From Insolitispirillum peregrinum (GTDB lineage: Bacteria > Pseudomonadota > Alphaproteobacteria > Rhodospirillales > Rhodospirillaceae): a stretch of 64,000 nucleotides of DNA. The notes under the pieces were generated by a model. That model worked only from the letters and a program-made list of their open reading frames with translations. It did no database searches and was not told the origin of the DNA. A program made the position numbers and the translations under genes. This document shows, piece by piece, positions 8,242 to 16,690 of this stretch (position 1 is the stretch's first letter; every line of letters starts with the position of its first letter). The stretch lies in assembly GCF_042665255.1 (NCBI RefSeq), contig NZ_JBHTCD010000003.1, one strand, 5' to 3'.

Positions 8242-9831
8242 TCAGGCGCGGGTGAGGGCCTGCCAGTCCAGCCCAAAGCGGGCGAGATATTTGCGCAAGC
8301 GGTCGGCATCGTTGGTGCTGGCCCGCTGCTGGCGCGAGGCGGCAAACAGCGTGCGGCCTGCCTCGGACAGCGAACGGCTTTGCTGGCAGACCTGCACCAC
8401 ATAGGCCAACTGCACCCGGTCAAAGGGATCAAGGGCGGCGAGCCGGTCGGCAGCGAGAACGGATTGCAGACCATCGCCTTCATCGGCTGGCCCGCTCCAC
8501 TGGCGTTGCAGGCGGGCTATTTCGTTGGCAACCGTCGCCAGATCAATGCGCCCCTGCGGTGAAAAGGTTGCCATGCGGGTGATGCTGGCGGACAGGTCGC
8601 GGAAATTGCCACTCCACAGGGCGGCGGGTGATTCCGCAAAGGCGAGGTAGTGTTCGCGGGCTTCCTTGTTAAAGCTGATCTGGTCGCCTTCGCGTGCGGC
8701 GTAACGCTCCAGTTCGTAGTCCAGATTGGGGGCGATGTCTTCGCGGCGCCGGGCCAGACCGGGCAGGCTGAAGGTCCACAGGGTGAGGCGGGCAAACAGG
8801 TCGGCGCGGAAGGTTCCCCGGCGGGCGCACTCGGCCAGATCGCGGTTGGTCCCGGCCAGCAATTGAAAGTCGCTGTTGACCTCGCGGTCCGATCCGACCG
8901 GCAGGAACCGCTTGTCTTCGATGGCGCGCAGGATCATCGCCTGCTCGTCAAGGCCCAGTTCGCCGATTTCGTCGAGGAACAGCACCCCGCCGTCCGCCGC
9001 CCGCAGTAATCCGGCGCGGTCGGCTGCCGCGCCGGTAAAGGCGCCTTTCTTGTGACCAAACAGCGCCGACATGGCGCTGTCACCGCGCAGTGTGGCGCAA
9101 TTGACCTCGACAAAAGCCCCGCTGACTTGCCGTTTCAGCTTTTTCAGGTCAAAAATCCGCCGGGCAAGCTGGCTTTTCCCGGCCCCGGTTGGTCCCATCA
9201 GCACAATGGGTGCGCGGGTGCGGCTGGCAACCTGCTCGATTTCGTCGATCATGGTGTTGAAGGCGGCGTTGCGGGTGGCAATCCCCGACTTCAGGAACGA
9301 GCTGCTCTCGGCTTGTTCGCGGGCAAAGCGGGTGGCGATGGTATCATAGCGCGACAGGTCCAGATCAATGACATTCCACCGGCCTGCCGCTTCGCCTCCG
9401 CCCCGGTTGGGATAGGTTTGCAGCAGGCGGCCGGGCAGATAGTGCGCCTCGGTGAGCAGAAACAGGCAAATCTGCGCGACGTGCGTACCGGTGGTGATGT
9501 GGATCAGGCTGTCTTCGGTTTCAGGGTCGAGCGGCCGCGAGCGGGCAAAGTCGAGCAATGCCCCATAGACTTCCTCAAAGTCCCACGGGTTGGCAAAGTC
9601 GATCACATGGCGCTCGATCCGCGTTTCCGGCGAGACCGAGGCAATATCACGGCAGGTCTGTTCGGCCAGGGAGCGGTGGAGGCTGCCATGGAGCATGATA
9701 TAGCGGTCGATCCGCAAATCGTCATGCATGAACATCCCCACCGATGGCCGCCAGCCATACCAGCGGGACGGGCCAGGTTTGGGGACATCGAGGGTCGAGC
9801 CGAGAAAGCCGAGAGCGGTGATTTTTTTCAT
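8242..9831 (-). CDS. rtcR: RtcR, sigma54-dependent activator of RNA repair genes
   Basis: A 529-residue bacterial enhancer-binding protein. Residues 1 to about 180 form the RtcR sensor domain, related to CARF folds, including TGTHVAQICLFLL near 114-126. The AAA+ domain has Walker A GPTGAGKS at 213-220, the sigma54-contacting loop GAFTGA at 263-268, and Walker B VLFLDE at 284-289. A C-terminal helix-turn-helix lies within about 480-529. RtcR of E. coli controls rtcBA from a sigma54 promoter, and here the gene diverges from rtcB with a matching promoter in the gap. The sensor probably reads an RNA-damage product (established in outline, exact ligand uncertain). Confidence 0.95.
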   Translation of the reverse strand: MKKITALGFLGSTLDVPKPGPSRWYGWRPSVGMFMHDDLRIDRYIMLHGSLHRSLAEQTCRDIASVSPETRIERHVIDFANPWDFEEVYGALLDFARSRPLDPETEDSLIHITTGTHVAQICLFLLTEAHYLPGRLLQTYPNRGGGEAAGRWNVIDLDLSRYDTIATRFAREQAESSSFLKSGIATRNAAFNTMIDEIEQVASRTRAPIVLMGPTGAGKSQLARRIFDLKKLKRQVSGAFVEVNCATLRGDSAMSALFGHKKGAFTGAAADRAGLLRAADGGVLFLDEIGELGLDEQAMILRAIEDKRFLPVGSDREVNSDFQLLAGTNRDLAECARRGTFRADLFARLTLWTFSLPGLARRREDIAPNLDYELERYAAREGDQISFNKEAREHYLAFAESPAALWSGNFRDLSASITRMATFSPQGRIDLATVANEIARLQRQWSGPADEGDGLQSVLAADRLAALDPFDRVQLAYVVQVCQQSRSLSEAGRTLFAASRQQRASTNDADRLRKYLARFGLDWQALTRA

Positions 9832-9974
9832 CGGGCAAGTTTATATCAATTTATAAAGAGCGATATGATTTTCTCTATAATTATGACAGAGAAAGATATT
9901 TCTTTTGGCGGAAATAAAAAATTTAATGAACTATAACAATTGATTGGATCATTTTTTCCGGTGGTGGCAGCTTT

Positions 9975-9990
9975 TGGCATCCGGCCTGCA
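9975..9990 (+). promoter_or_regulatory. sigma54 (-24/-12) promoter of rtcBA
   Basis: TGGCAT at 9975-9980, five bases, then CTGCA at 9986-9990, against consensus TGGCAC-N5-TTGCA. The invariant GG (9976-9977) and GC (9988-9989) are exactly ten bases apart. Transcription would begin near 10001, leaving about 43 bases of leader that include AGGAG before the rtcB ATG. The promoter lies between the divergent sigma54 activator gene rtcR and rtcB. Confidence 0.88.
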
Positions 9991-10043
9991 ATGCATTCGG
10001 CACCGGGGTATTCACCCCTGCTGATCGCAACAGGAGACCCGCC

Positions 10044-11270
10044 ATGAGCACTGCGCCCTACGATACCATTCCCACCGCAGGTGGTGTCCCCGTCAAACTG
10101 TGGACCCATGGCGTGCCGGTGGATGACAAGGCCCGCACCCAATTGATGCGCACCGCCAGTATGCCGTTTATCTTTCATCATGTTGCGGTCATGCCGGATG
10201 TCCACCCCGGCATCGGGGCAACGGTTGGCTCGGTGATCCCGACCAAAGGGGCGATCATCCCGGCGGCGGTGGGGGTCGATATCGGTTGTGGCATGATGGC
10301 CGCCCGCACGTCGTTGATGGCGCAGGACCTGCCGGACAGTCTGGATAGACTCCGCGCCGCCATCGAGCGCGCGGTCCCGCACGGGCGCAGTGTCGGGCGT
10401 GGCAAGCGCGACGACGGAGCATGGGGCGCACCGCCGCGGGCGATTGTCGCGGCGTGGGCAACGTTGTCGGCCCGCTTTGACCGGCTGTGTGAAAAGTACC
10501 CGCGCCTGAGCAAGGCCAACCACCTGACCCACTTGGGGACGCTGGGGACCGGCAACCACTTCATCGAGCTGTGTCTTGATCAGGATGCCCGCGTCTGGAT
10601 CATGCTGCACTCCGGCTCGCGCGGGGTGGGGAACGCCATCGGCTCGTTCTTTATCGAACTGGCCAGGCAGGACATGCGCAAGTGGTTCATCAACCTGCCC
10701 GACGAAGACCTGGCCTATTTCCCCGAGGGCACTGACCATTTCGATGATTACGTCGAGGCGGTCGGCTGGGCGCAAGACTTCGCAGCCCTCAATCGCCGGG
10801 TGATGATGACCAACATCATCGCCGCCCTGCGCGGTCAGATCAGCAAGCCGTTCGATGCCGAAATGGAGGCGGTGAACTGCCACCACAACTATGTCAGTCG
10901 CGAAAACCACTTTGGCGAAAGCGTGCTGGTGACGCGCAAGGGCGCGGTGCGCGCCAGCAAGGGAACGCTGGGGATCATTCCCGGCTCGATGGGGGCCAAG
11001 AGCTTCATCGTCCGCGGGCTGGGCAACCCGGAGAGCTTTGAAAGCTGCAGCCACGGTGCAGGCCGGGTAATGTCGCGGAACGAGGCCAAAAAGCTGGTGA
11101 CGCTGGACGAGCATATCCACGACACCCAGGGGGTTTGCTGTCGCAAGGACGCCAGCGTCATCGACGAAACCCCCCGAGCCTACAAGCCGATTGATGCGGT
11201 GATGGCCGCTCAGGCCGATCTGGTGGAGATCCTCCACACCCTGAAGCAGGTGGTGTGCGTCAAGGGATAG
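10044..11270 (+). CDS. rtcB: RtcB, 3'-phosphate/5'-hydroxyl RNA ligase
   Basis: A 408-residue GTP- and Mn-dependent ligase joining RNA 2',3'-cyclic phosphate or 3'-phosphate ends to 5'-OH ends. Metal ligands are visible in VDIGCGM (Asp79, Cys82), in GNHFIE (His172) and in HSGSRGVGN (His189). The guanylated histidine is His337 within SHGAGR, the same number as in the E. coli enzyme. Length matches the short proteobacterial form. A good AGGAG precedes the ATG. It is the first gene after the sigma54 promoter. A 217-base repeat-rich spacer separates it from rtcA, so the two may be co-transcribed across it. Confidence 0.97.
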   Translation: MSTAPYDTIPTAGGVPVKLWTHGVPVDDKARTQLMRTASMPFIFHHVAVMPDVHPGIGATVGSVIPTKGAIIPAAVGVDIGCGMMAARTSLMAQDLPDSLDRLRAAIERAVPHGRSVGRGKRDDGAWGAPPRAIVAAWATLSARFDRLCEKYPRLSKANHLTHLGTLGTGNHFIELCLDQDARVWIMLHSGSRGVGNAIGSFFIELARQDMRKWFINLPDEDLAYFPEGTDHFDDYVEAVGWAQDFAALNRRVMMTNIIAALRGQISKPFDAEMEAVNCHHNYVSRENHFGESVLVTRKGAVRASKGTLGIIPGSMGAKSFIVRGLGNPESFESCSHGAGRVMSRNEAKKLVTLDEHIHDTQGVCCRKDASVIDETPRAYKPIDAVMAAQADLVEILHTLKQVVCVKG

Positions 11271-11271
11271 A

Positions 11272-11427
11272 GCATTGTGCGAAAAGTGGGAACCGGTTTT
11301 CGCAAAAACAATGCGACATGAAAAAACCAGCATTGTGCGAAAAGTGGGAACCGGTTTTCGCAAAAACAATGCGACAGAACAAAAGATTAGAGCAGCGTGC
11401 CTGTATCCGGTTTAACGCACGCTGCTC
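11272..11427 (+). repeat. Palindromic intergenic repeat, two tandem units plus hairpin
   Basis: Two identical 47-base units (11272-11318 and 11330-11376) each fold: GCATTGT pairs with ACAATGC and GCGAAAA with TTTTCGC around a loop containing AACCGGTT. They are followed by a separate hairpin, GAGCAGCGTGC (11390-11400) with GCACGCTGCTC (11417-11427). The same unit-plus-hairpin arrangement recurs at 45624-45721. The AAAAGTGGGAACCGGTTTT core resembles short palindromic repeats common between genes in alphaproteobacteria (from memory). Here it sits between rtcB and rtcA. Confidence 0.88.
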
Positions 11428-11487
11428 CAGGGTGATGGTCGCAGAGTTTCACAAAATGATATGGTACGACAAAAGGGGGAGCGGGTT

Positions 11488-12510
11488 ATGAGCATGATAC
11501 TCATTGATGGATCTGAAGGCGAAGGCGGCGGGCAGATTCTCCGCAATGCGGCTGCGTTGTCGCTGATCACCGGAAGCCCGTTTTCGATCAGCAACATTCG
11601 CGGCAAGCGCCCCAAGCCCGGCCTGATGCGCCAGCACCTGACCGCGCTGGAGGCCGCCTGCGCCATCTCCGGCAGCCAGTGCGACGGGCTGAGCGTCGGA
11701 TCATCCGGGATCACCTTCCGCCCCGGTCGGGCGGTGGGTGGCGAGTACCGCTTTGCGGTGGGAACAGCGGGCAGCACGGCGCTGGTGCTGCAAACGATCC
11801 TGTTTCCTCTTGTGCTGGCCGACACACCGTCGCGGGTGATTCTCGAGGGTGGGACGCATGCCATACAGGCTCCGCCGTTTGATTTCATCGAACGGGTGTT
11901 TCTGCCGCTGGTCAACCGGATGGGACCGCAGGTTTCGGCCCGCCTTGTCCGTCATGGCTTTTATCCGCGTGGTGGCGGGCGGATCGAAATCGACATCACC
12001 CCGGCCCCGCTGCGCCCGCTGGACTGCCTCGACCGGGGTGAATTGCTGGCGGTCTCCGGGCAGGCGGTGTTCAGCGGTCTGGCTCCCGAGATTGCACGGC
12101 GGATGATGGCGCAGGCGCAGAAAGACCTTCCCGACTGGCCGGAGACCGCCTTTGCCGTGCGCCAGTTGCCCGAGGATCAGGGGCCGGGGGTGGCCTTGAT
12201 GCTGGAGGCGCGCCATGCCCATGGAACGGAAATGGTCAGTGCGTTCGGGCAGATGGGGGTATCGGCGGAAAAGCTCGGCAAGACCGCCGCCGTGCGGATG
12301 ATCGGCTATCTGAACTCCACCGCCTTTGCCGGTCCCTATCTGGCGGATCAACTGATCCTGCCGTTTGCTCTGGCGGGCAAGGGGCGTTTTACCACCGTCA
12401 AGCCCAGCCAGCATACTCTGAGCGCCATTGACATCGTGCAGCGCTTCACCGGAAAGGCCATGACCGTTACCCAAGGCGATGATGGAGTGTATCTGGTGGA
12501 GATCCAGTAA
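11488..12510 (+). CDS. rtcA: RtcA, RNA 3'-terminal phosphate cyclase
   Basis: Converts RNA 3'-phosphates to 2',3'-cyclic phosphates using ATP, in the RNA-repair pathway with RtcB. The start at 11488 is chosen for GGGGGAG seven bases upstream; a frame from 11461 has no such signal. Motifs are DGSEGEGGGQILR at the N-terminus, RGKRPKPGLMRQHL (about 37-50), and the C-terminal active-site SQHT, whose histidine falls at residue 309 of 340, matching the adenylated His309 of E. coli RtcA. Length is normal. It is separated from rtcB by the palindromic repeat array. Confidence 0.95.
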   Translation: MSMILIDGSEGEGGGQILRNAAALSLITGSPFSISNIRGKRPKPGLMRQHLTALEAACAISGSQCDGLSVGSSGITFRPGRAVGGEYRFAVGTAGSTALVLQTILFPLVLADTPSRVILEGGTHAIQAPPFDFIERVFLPLVNRMGPQVSARLVRHGFYPRGGGRIEIDITPAPLRPLDCLDRGELLAVSGQAVFSGLAPEIARRMMAQAQKDLPDWPETAFAVRQLPEDQGPGVALMLEARHAHGTEMVSAFGQMGVSAEKLGKTAAVRMIGYLNSTAFAGPYLADQLILPFALAGKGRFTTVKPSQHTLSAIDIVQRFTGKAMTVTQGDDGVYLVEIQ

Positions 12511-12518
12511 ACAGGATG

Positions 12519-12564
12519 GTGGAGCGCTGCTCCACACCTCGCCGGGGCCTGAGGCCCCGGACCC
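12519..12564 (+). repeat. Dispersed two-hairpin repeat, copy A
   Basis: Hairpin one pairs GTGGAGC with GCTCCAC (12519-12535, loop GCT). Hairpin two pairs CCGGGGCC (12542-12549) with GGCCCCGG (12553-12560). The arms are joined by ACCTCG. The same element occurs inverted at 13197-13287 and direct at 53570-53657 and 63503-63569. It begins nine bases after the rtcA stop and might also act as a terminator. Confidence 0.88.
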
Positions 12565-12579
12565 TCTCATGGGTCTGGT

Positions 12580-13092
12580 TTAAGGGAGCGGACCTTCTCT
12601 CAGCGCAACCCCAAGGACTGCACTATTGAGTACAGAATAGTCACAGGAATAGTTGGCAATCACCCAATCGCCATTTTTTCCATTCATGATCATGGCCTTG
12701 TCGCCATAATAGCGAACATGCCCATGCTTTTCATCAAGCCATGCATAGCTTTCAAAGCGTGTCTCTGACATTTTGTCGGTCCACTTGATGCCATACTGTG
12801 CCTGTTTCTCAATAAAGGGTGTGCACAAGGATCCCGCTGTATTAATCACCGTGCCTGCCCAGCATACAAGGTCAGTGCGGCAGGCCGAGTTGCTCATTTC
12901 AGCGAGCTGCGTGCTCCTTTGCGTGATACCGATCGTTCCAGCAGCATAGCCGGAGATAGACGCGCCGACGAGCAAGCCGAAGGACAAGAGGAGAAACTTG
13001 CGGCGTCGTCCTTTGGCAAACACGGCATAGACGGCGATCCCGAGGCAGGCGATGGCGAGGCCAATTGAAAGAAGACCAAGAAATATAACCAT
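12580..13092 (-). CDS. Hypothetical membrane protein, 170 residues
   Basis: Not recognised. Residues about 2-24 (FLGLLSIGLAIACLGIAVYA) and 32-52 (LLLSFGLLVGASISGYA) are hydrophobic helices around a basic KGRRRK turn. A soluble C-terminal domain of about 115 residues with six Cys follows (SACRTD, CWAG, SLCTP, and others). This suggests a two-helix membrane protein with a disulphide-bearing extracytoplasmic domain (inference). Start ATG at 13092 has a weak GCGGAA upstream. Base composition is visibly lower in GC than the surrounding genes. The gene lies between copy A and the inverted copy B of the dispersed repeat, which may indicate acquisition. Confidence 0.6.
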   Translation of the reverse strand: MVIFLGLLSIGLAIACLGIAVYAVFAKGRRRKFLLLSFGLLVGASISGYAAGTIGITQRSTQLAEMSNSACRTDLVCWAGTVINTAGSLCTPFIEKQAQYGIKWTDKMSETRFESYAWLDEKHGHVRYYGDKAMIMNGKNGDWVIANYSCDYSVLNSAVLGVALREGPLP

Positions 13093-13196
13093 TTATGATT
13101 CCGCTTCGTGTAATTCCAAGGATAGCTTCCATGGCATACACTATTTTAAATCGTATCCATATCACTCAATATATCTAGAGTATTGAGTGCCAGAGC

Positions 13197-13287
13197 TGAG
13201 GCCCCGAACCCCCATTTTTTCCCTTATGATCAAAGGAATGGGGTCTGGGGCCGACTGGCCCCAGCGAGGTGTGGAGCAGCGCTCCAC
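13197..13287 (-). repeat. Dispersed two-hairpin repeat, copy B (inverted)
   Basis: Read on the minus strand it has GTGGAGC-GCT-GCTCCAC (13271-13287), ACCTCG, a GGGGCC/GGCCCC hairpin, then a run matching copy C as far as AAAAAATGGGGGTT. It is in opposite orientation to copy A, with the membrane-protein gene between them. Confidence 0.85.
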
Positions 13288-13293
13288 GTTAAA

Positions 13294-13335
13294 CAAAACC
13301 CCCGGACAGAGGCGACCCTGTCCGGGGGTTTTGTT
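13294..13335 (-). terminator. Rho-independent terminator after purL
   Basis: CAAAACCCCCGGACAG pairs with CTGTCCGGGGGTTTTG around an eight-base loop. Read leftward from purL the stem ends in TTTTGTTT. The arms also give T-runs rightward, so it may work both ways. Confidence 0.88.
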
Positions 13336-13353
13336 GACATACGTCCTGAAAAA

Positions 13354-15552
13354 TCAGGCTTCGGCAGCCATGTAGTTCGGCAGCCAGCCTTCAAAACCGG
13401 CGCGCAGGTCAGCCAGAGCCGGACCCTGTTCGCCGTTCAGGAAGATGTGGAAGCCGCCGGTGGTGCCGATGGTCTGCGCCTCGACGCCCGCAGCCCTGGC
13501 GGCAGCCAGCAGGTCAGGCAGCAGGCTTTCGCGCACGGTCACCACATAACGGCCCTGGTTTTCACCAAACAGGCTGGCATGCAGGTTCGGGCCTTCGATC
13601 GCCAGCATGGCACCGTAATCACCGGCCATCGCCATTTCGGTCACGGCAACCAGCAGGCCGCCGTCAGCGATATCGTGGCAGGCGGTGATTTTGCTTGCAC
13701 GGATCTGACCACGGACGAAATCGCCAGCGGCACGCTCGACGGCCAGAGTGACCGGCGGCGGAGCGCCTTCTTCACGGCCACACAGCTCGCGCAGGTACAG
13801 CGACTGGCCCAGCCAGCCCTGTTCCCCGGCAACGCCACCCAGCACGACGATGCTTTCGCCCGGACCCTTGAAGGCGACGGTGGCCATGGTGTCCACGTCT
13901 TCGATGGTCCCGACGGCCCCGATGGCCGGGGTCGGCAGGATCGGCTGACCGGCGGTTTCGTTGTACAGCGACACGTTGCCGGACACCACCGGGAAGTCGA
14001 GGGCGATACAGGCTTCGCCCATGCCCTGACAGGCACCGACGAACTGGCCCATGATCCGCGGCTTTTCCGGGTTGCCGAAGTTCATGTTGTCGGTGACCGC
14101 CAGCGGCAGACCACCAACGGCCGAGATGTTGCGATAGGCTTCGGCCACCGCCTGCTTGCCACCTTCGACCGGGTCGGCGGCGACATAGCGCGGGGTGCAG
14201 TCGGTGGTCATCGCCAGAGCGCGGTTCGAGCCATGCAGACGGACCACACCGGCATCACCACCCGGACGCTGGGCGGTATCGCCCATCACCATGTGGTCGT
14301 ACTGCTGATAGATCCAGCGGCGCGACGCGATGTCCGGGCTGGCAATCAGGGTGCCGAGGGCTGCGCCCCACGGCTTTTCCTCGACATCGGCCGGGGTCAG
14401 CACCGGCAGGGCCGGGGTCGGTTCCCACGGACGGTCGTATTCCGGGCTGGCGGCGGCCAGCGGGTCGATCGGCAGGTCGCCAACGACATCGCCATGCCAC
14501 TTCAGCACCATCCGGCCACTGTCGGTCAGGGTGCCGATGACCGCAAAGTCCAGTTCCCACTTGTCGAAAATGGCCTTGGCCATTTCTTCCTTGCCGGGGA
14601 CCAGAACGATCAGCATGCGTTCCTGCGATTCTGACAGCATCAGTTCGTAGGGGGTCATGCCGACTTCGCGCATCGGAACCTTGTCCAGTTCCAGCTCGAC
14701 GCCCATGCCACCCTTGGAGGCCATTTCGAACGACGAGGAGGTCAGACCGGCAGCGCCCATGTCCTGAATGGCGACGATGGCATCGGTGGCCATCAGCTCC
14801 ATGCAGGCTTCGATCAGCAGCTTTTCGGTGAACGGGTCGCCGACCTGTACCGTCGGGCGCTTTTCCTCGGAGTCCTCGTTGAACTCGGCCGAGGCCATGG
14901 TGGCACCGTGGATACCGTCACGACCGGTCTTGGAACCGACATAGACCACCGGGTTGCCGACACCAGCCGCCGCCGAGTAGAAAATGTTGTCGGCGCGAGC
15001 AACGCCAACGGTCATGGCGTTGACCAGAATGTTGCCGTTGTACGAGCTGTGGAAGTTGACTTCTCCGCCGACGGTCGGCACGCCAACGCAGTTGCCATAG
15101 CCACCGATCCCGGCGACCACACCGGACACCAGATGGCGGGTCTTCGGGTGGTCCGGGCTGCCGAAACGCAGGGCGTTCAGGTTGGCGACCGGACGGGCAC
15201 CCATGGTGAACACGTCGCGCAGGATGCCGCCAACGCCGGTGGCTGCGCCCTGATACGGCTCGATGAACGACGGGTGGTTGTGGCTTTCCATCTTGAAGAC
15301 GGCTGCCAGACCATCACCGATATCAATGATACCGGCGTTTTCACCGGGGCCGCAGATCACCCACGGAGCCTTGGTCGGCAGGGTCTTCAGCCACTTCTTC
15401 GAGGACTTGTACGAGCAGTGCTCTGACCACATCACCGAGAAAATCCCCAGTTCGGTCAGGTTCGGCTCGCGGCCCATGATCTCCAGAACCAGCTTGTATT
15501 CGTCGGCGCTCAGGCCGTGCTGGGCAACGATTTCAGGGGTGATGGCGCTCAT
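13354..15552 (-). CDS. purL: Phosphoribosylformylglycinamidine synthase subunit PurL
   Basis: ATP-dependent FGAR to FGAM step of purine synthesis, using ammonia delivered by PurQ with PurS. The 732-residue length is that of the small PurL of PurSQL systems. Visible motifs include WSEHCSYKSSKKWLK (about 43-57), ESHNHPS (about 90-96), and two repeated ATP-fold halves with AVTDNMNFGNPEKP and CHDIADGGL. The ATG at 15552 overlaps the purQ stop (ATGA) and has GGAGG about ten bases upstream, so I prefer it to a GTG at 15558. It is the last gene of purC-S-Q-L before a strong terminator. Confidence 0.97.
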   Translation of the reverse strand: MSAITPEIVAQHGLSADEYKLVLEIMGREPNLTELGIFSVMWSEHCSYKSSKKWLKTLPTKAPWVICGPGENAGIIDIGDGLAAVFKMESHNHPSFIEPYQGAATGVGGILRDVFTMGARPVANLNALRFGSPDHPKTRHLVSGVVAGIGGYGNCVGVPTVGGEVNFHSSYNGNILVNAMTVGVARADNIFYSAAAGVGNPVVYVGSKTGRDGIHGATMASAEFNEDSEEKRPTVQVGDPFTEKLLIEACMELMATDAIVAIQDMGAAGLTSSSFEMASKGGMGVELELDKVPMREVGMTPYELMLSESQERMLIVLVPGKEEMAKAIFDKWELDFAVIGTLTDSGRMVLKWHGDVVGDLPIDPLAAASPEYDRPWEPTPALPVLTPADVEEKPWGAALGTLIASPDIASRRWIYQQYDHMVMGDTAQRPGGDAGVVRLHGSNRALAMTTDCTPRYVAADPVEGGKQAVAEAYRNISAVGGLPLAVTDNMNFGNPEKPRIMGQFVGACQGMGEACIALDFPVVSGNVSLYNETAGQPILPTPAIGAVGTIEDVDTMATVAFKGPGESIVVLGGVAGEQGWLGQSLYLRELCGREEGAPPPVTLAVERAAGDFVRGQIRASKITACHDIADGGLLVAVTEMAMAGDYGAMLAIEGPNLHASLFGENQGRYVVTVRESLLPDLLAAARAAGVEAQTIGTTGGFHIFLNGEQGPALADLRAGFEGWLPNYMAAEA

Positions 15553-16244
15553 TTGCACAGGGCCTCCACCAGGGAGTCAAACAGGGGCTTGCCGTCAATG
15601 CCGCCAAGCTGCGGATCAGCGAGGCGTTCGGGGTGCGGCATCATGCCCAGCACGGTCCCGGCCTCGTTGAACACACCGGCGATGTTGTTGCGGCTGCCGT
15701 TGATGTTGCTGGCTTCGCTGACCTCGCCATTGGCCGAGGCATAGCGGAACGCCACCTGACCATTGCCTTCGATGCGTTCCAGCAGGCTGTCGTCAGCGAA
15801 ATAGTTGCCGTCGTGGTGGGCGACCGGAACGCGGATCACCTGACCCTTGGCGTAGCCACGGGTGAAATCAGTGTCGGTGCGTTCGACGGTCAGATGCACG
15901 TCGCGGCAGATGAACTTCAGGTCGCGGTTGCGCATCAACGCCCCCGGCAGAAGCCCGGCTTCGGTCAGGATCTGGAAGCCGTTGCAGATGCCCAGCACGC
16001 GCACGCCTTTGGCGGCGCGTTCCTTGACTTCCTGCATCACCGGCGAGTGTGCCGCCATGGCACCCGAGCGCAGGTAGTCGCCATAGGAGAAACCGCCGGG
16101 AACGACGATCAGGTCGAGGTCGGCGGGGACCTCGGTGGTGCGATGCCAGAGCATCAGGGGCTTTTGGCCCATGCTCTTTTCCAGGCTGACGGCGACGTCG
16201 CGGTCGCAGTTGGAGCCGGGAAAGACGATGACGGCGGCTTTCAT
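15549..16244 (-). CDS. purQ: Phosphoribosylformylglycinamidine synthase glutaminase subunit PurQ
   Basis: A 231-residue class I glutamine amidotransferase feeding ammonia to PurL. The N-terminus has VIVFPGSNCDRD. The nucleophile elbow GICNGFQILTEAGLL carries the catalytic Cys near residue 87. The His/Glu pair lies in MMPHPERLADP near the C-terminus. It is coupled to purL by an ATGA overlap and follows purS after about 60 bases. Length and motifs are typical. Confidence 0.97.
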   Translation of the reverse strand: MKAAVIVFPGSNCDRDVAVSLEKSMGQKPLMLWHRTTEVPADLDLIVVPGGFSYGDYLRSGAMAAHSPVMQEVKERAAKGVRVLGICNGFQILTEAGLLPGALMRNRDLKFICRDVHLTVERTDTDFTRGYAKGQVIRVPVAHHDGNYFADDSLLERIEGNGQVAFRYASANGEVSEASNINGSRNNIAGVFNEAGTVLGMMPHPERLADPQLGGIDGKPLFDSLVEALCK

Positions 16245-16305
16245 GGGGACGCCTCAACTCTTTAGCGGGGGGTGGACAGGACAGGTCAGCGAAAGACGCC
16301 AGAAC

Positions 16306-16548
16306 TCAGGCGATGATTTCGATGCTGTAGTTTTCGATCACCGTGTTGGCGAGCAGCTGCTTGCACATCGCTTCGACCGCCGCCCTGGCCTTGGCCGGAT
16401 CGGTTTCGGCCAGATCGAGTTCGATGAACTTGCCCTGACGGACGTCGTTGACGCCTTCGTAGCCCAGCGAGCCGAGAGCGTGCTGAATGGCCTTACCCTG
16501 GGGGTCGAGAACGCCGTTTTTGAGGGTGACGTGAACCTTGGCTTTCAC
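16306..16548 (-). CDS. purS: Phosphoribosylformylglycinamidine synthase subunit PurS
   Basis: An 80-residue small subunit that bridges PurL and PurQ. It begins KAKVHVTLKNGVLDPQGKAI, the PurS hallmark, and contains LGYEGVNDVRQGKFIELDL. The start is the GTG at 16548, preceded by AGAGGA at good spacing; a longer frame to 16596 adds 16 residues with no family match. Its place between purC and purQ is typical of alphaproteobacteria. Confidence 0.95.
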   Translation of the reverse strand: MKAKVHVTLKNGVLDPQGKAIQHALGSLGYEGVNDVRQGKFIELDLAETDPAKARAAVEAMCKQLLANTVIENYSIEIIA

Positions 16549-16690
16549 GGGTCCAATCCTCTTGCAAGAGTGTCGGTGAGGGGGAAACACCTGCATCGGC
16601 AGGGGCAGACGATGCCCTGCGGGCAGGCGGGATAACTGAATCGTGTTTTCTCAGGACCAAAGGGCGCCCACGGTGGGGCGCCCTGTCGGT

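Noticed and set aside
8242..9831. CARF-like domain as a hint of type III CRISPR immunity
   Set aside because: The domain belongs to RtcR, next to rtcBA with a sigma54 promoter; no cas genes or CRISPR array are in the window.
11272..11376. Two identical spaced palindromes as a possible CRISPR array
   Set aside because: Only two units with an 11-base spacer, and the same unit occurs singly elsewhere; it is a dispersed palindromic repeat.
13183..14634. Long plus-strand frame opposite purL
   Set aside because: It starts in the repeat and runs antisense to an intact purL; no recognisable domains.
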